NCBI GenBank assembly: GCA_003971905.1
Contig: RSEE01000003.1
Location: 558,001-622,000 of the forward strand
DNA length: 64,000 nt
Direction: 5' to 3'
DNA from: Moniliella sp. 'wahieum'
Lineage: Eukaryota > Basidiomycota > Moniliellomycetes > Moniliellales > Moniliellaceae
The position numbers were made by a program, and so were the translations under genes. A model generated the notes under the pieces. That model made no database searches. It saw only the letters and a list, made by a program, of their open reading frames with translations, and was not told the DNA's origin. Numbering within the stretch: position 1 is the first letter of the stretch; every line of letters starts with the position of its first letter. Below are positions 61,732 to 64,000 of this stretch, in pieces.

Positions 61732-64000
61732 ATGCCCTCCTGGTTTCGGCGCAAGACCGGTGACCCCTCCGCCGCCACGCCACCCGCCCTGCTGGGCCGT
61801 CTGGTGGGCGTGGACGAGGTCTGGGCAGGCGCTCCAGCCGAAGATCCCCATCACGCCCATGCCCACGGCACGGCCACAGCCACACCCTCCACACCAGCCC
61901 TCGGAGACATGCTCCGTGCCCAACTCGAGGCCCAGCGCTCCGCCCAGCAGCTCTTCCTTCAGCAGCAACGCCAGGCCCAGCAGGCCTTCGAGCGCCAGCA
62001 GCAGCTCGCCCTCCAGCAGTTCACCCAGCAGCAAGCCCAGCTCCAGCTCCAGTTCGAGAAGTACCGGGCACAGCTCCGCCAGGTCTACCCTGCCACTCCC
62101 CCCCATCCCCCTCCCCCTCCCCCTCTCTCTATTCCCGGCCTCTGCCTGCGCCGCCATCTGGGCCACCTGATGGGCCAGTGCCTGCGCCCCGCCGCGGCAT
62201 TCAACCTGCCTATCCTCCTAGCTCTAGCTTAGGTTCCCGCCTGCGCACGCGCCGACAGGATAGCCAGGGCAGTCTGCGCGACTTTGCTCAGGCGGTCAGC
62301 GACGCAGCTGAGCGCGCCATTGAGGGGCTCACTGCCGTTGGTCGCCGCGCCTCCCTTGACGTCAATCGTTCCGACGAAGGCGTCCGCAGCCGCAGTGAGG
62401 TGTCCCCACGTACTCGAGCCCGGACCCTTTCTTCCCCTGTTGCTGGCAGCAACCCTGCTCATCTTGGCCCACCCTCACCCCACCCTCTCGCTCGTCTTAC
62501 CCGTGCCGCGCGCAGCGCGACCGATATCCGCTTGAATGCCAACACTCTCGCCACTCCCCCGACCACGGCCCCTTCTGCCCAATTCTACACCGCCCCCCCC
62601 AGCCTGATGCATGGCGGGATACCTATTCCTGGAGAAGGTTCAGCCCATTCATTGGCATCAGCGTCGGCGTCGATTGAGGTCGATAATCTCGCCTCGGTCG
62701 GCAGCGTGCCCACCGTCGTGAACCACCCTCCGTCGGCCCGCCGGATGGTTGCGGCCGCCTCTCGTACCGCATGGACAGGGTTTGAGAGTTTCCGCAAACT
62801 GACGCGCAAGGCCTCCTTTACCGGTTCTATCGCCTCGCCTCCCCCGCGTTCCCTGGTCCCTGCTACAAGCGATTATCCCGGGGGCAACCTATTTGCTGCT
62901 GATTCGCCATCTCCGTCCATATTCAACGTGGATCCGAGCCAGGTGCCAGCGCGCTCCCGCCCTTCCACAGCCACCAGCACATCCACCTCCTCCACCCGTC
63001 TTGTGGCTCACCATGCCCTCATACCTTCTGGATCCCCGGCGAAAGACAAACCGTCCCGTCCATCGACTGCCAACACGTCCATCAGCTCCTCCATGCGCTT
63101 CCCACCACGATGGGGCGGGCACATGAGTCTGTCCTCGAACGAAGGTAGGGCGGCGACCTCCTTCGTTCGCAGGCCCGACTCTGCTGACAGCTCCAATCTA
63201 CACGGCCAGACCTCCTCCCAGGCCGGGCACTTCAACTCCACTATTACTGAACAGACATGGACTCGGAAAGAGTCCGACGACCCCCTCCTGCTTCCAGTAC
63301 CCATGATGATTCGAGCCCCCACTCTCATACTTCGCATGGACTGGGCGTACCTGCGCCTAATTCGTCCAACAACACGACCCGACACTGCTAGCTGGTGAAC
63401 TAATCGACGGTTCGCTTTCGGCTGCCAAAGCGCCCTCTTCAATACCACGGACCGGTGACATCCGTGACATCCCTCGTCGGTCTCATCGTTTGGCGGGCAA
63501 AATGAAGTCTCCGCACACTGTTGGATCCGAGGGCACCCACCCGCTCGTTTCGGCCACGTTGCCCCGGCCTGCATTAAGCAACAAGGAGAACCCGCTGGCG
63601 GGGCCGATGGATGCCTACAGGCTCGAGGCCCGCAAAGGCCAGGGGGAAAGCGAGAACGAAGTTGATTCGGGTATTTCGGATGCTTCCCACTCCATGTCGG
63701 AAAATGGCCAGGCGACTGTCGTCGGGTCTTCCGACACTCGAGCGCTCGGCCTGCTGGATACCTGGTCCATACCACCTCAAGCTCTGCCGCCCCTCCCTGT
63801 GAGCCCTCCCTGCCGCCCGCCCTGTGTTGACCATCCCACATTTTCACAGGAGGAGCCGGACGTCTCGTCTCCTCCCTCTGAGAAAAATGAGGTCACGGCA
63901 CAAGCGTTCAGGCCACCGACGCTGACGGCACGCAGGGCCAGCTCTCGCCGCCGCTCGTGCACCAGCTCGGCACGCTGGTCCGTCGGCTCGGGCTTGCACA
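61732..64000 (+). CDS. Uncharacterised Gln-rich coiled-coil and Ser/Pro-rich protein (3' cut by window)
   Basis: Start at 61732: MPSWFRRKTGDPSAATPPAL. Then GDMLRAQLEAQRSAQQLFLQ and further Gln-rich helix (QQQRQAQQAFERQQQ) to about 62075, predicted coiled coil. A poly-Pro stretch (62095-62130) follows, then a long Ser/Pro/Thr-rich region with basic patches: RRQDSQGSLRDFAQAVSDAA, RTAWTGFESFRKLTRKASFT, RSPSTAT-like low-complexity sequence. Near 63440-63900 the frame continues as DIRDIPRRSHRLAGKMKSPH and ENEVDSGISDASHSMSENGQ, and it is still open at 64000. Frames change near 62120 and 63290-63420. At least 750 aa. No enzymatic domain seen. Possible scaffold of the cell cortex; not identifiable from this part. 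Confidence 0.55.

Overview
This is a 64-kb nuclear contig piece from a fungus. Eukaryotic housekeeping genes (actin, CDC42, cyclophilin, CAP/SRV2, ATG15, SPT8) are broken by short introns of about 50-130 nt. The introns have GTRNGT donors, CTAAC-type branch points and YAG acceptors. Several proteins look basidiomycete: a tandem pair of DUF6533-like seven-helix membrane proteins, a RING-PH-VWA FAR1/STE5-type scaffold and a four-RRM MRN1/Nrd1-type protein. I infer Basidiomycota but cannot place it further.

Layout. 0-7.4 kb: 3' end of SPT8, a probable GRAM-domain membrane protein, ATG15 and CDC42, all on +. 9.3-15.7 kb: a degenerate eIF4A-like protein (+), a coiled-coil protein (-), a small three-exon gene (-) and CAP/SRV2 (+). 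16.7-19.6 kb: alkaline ceramidase and cyclophilin A (+). 21-25.5 kb: two DUF6533-like paralogues (-). 25.5-30.5 kb: mostly repeat-rich intergenic DNA with one doubtful small gene. 30.5-34.2 kb: FAR1-like scaffold (-). 36.2-37.3 kb: actin (-). 39.5-41.4 kb: MRN1-like (+). 41.6-49.6 kb: a very large DUF3712/Tag1-like vacuolar-type membrane protein (-). 49.6-54 kb: repeat-rich, with a family of dispersed elements. 54-56.5 kb: HCS1/SMUBP2-type helicase (+). 59.8-64 kb: two unrecognised Ser/Pro-rich proteins (+), the last cut by the window edge.

Functional themes. Cell polarity, mating and actin genes lie within one window: CDC42, CAP/SRV2, actin and the FAR1-type scaffold. In yeasts these act in one morphogenesis/pheromone circuit. 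ATG15 and the Tag1-like protein are both vacuole/autophagy-related. They are not operons, and the clustering may be chance.

Two window-wide properties matter. (1) The intergenic DNA is full of period-7 arrays. Each unit is a self-complementary hexamer plus one spacer base, and unit sequence often changes along an array while the 7-bp register holds. I do not know this described, and it is my lead finding. (2) Many strongly conserved genes carry isolated 1-2 nt frameshifts, in actin and cyclophilin among others, while CDC42 and a small three-exon gene are intact. This looks like consensus error in the assembly rather than gene decay. Gene ends and frames below should be read with that in mind.
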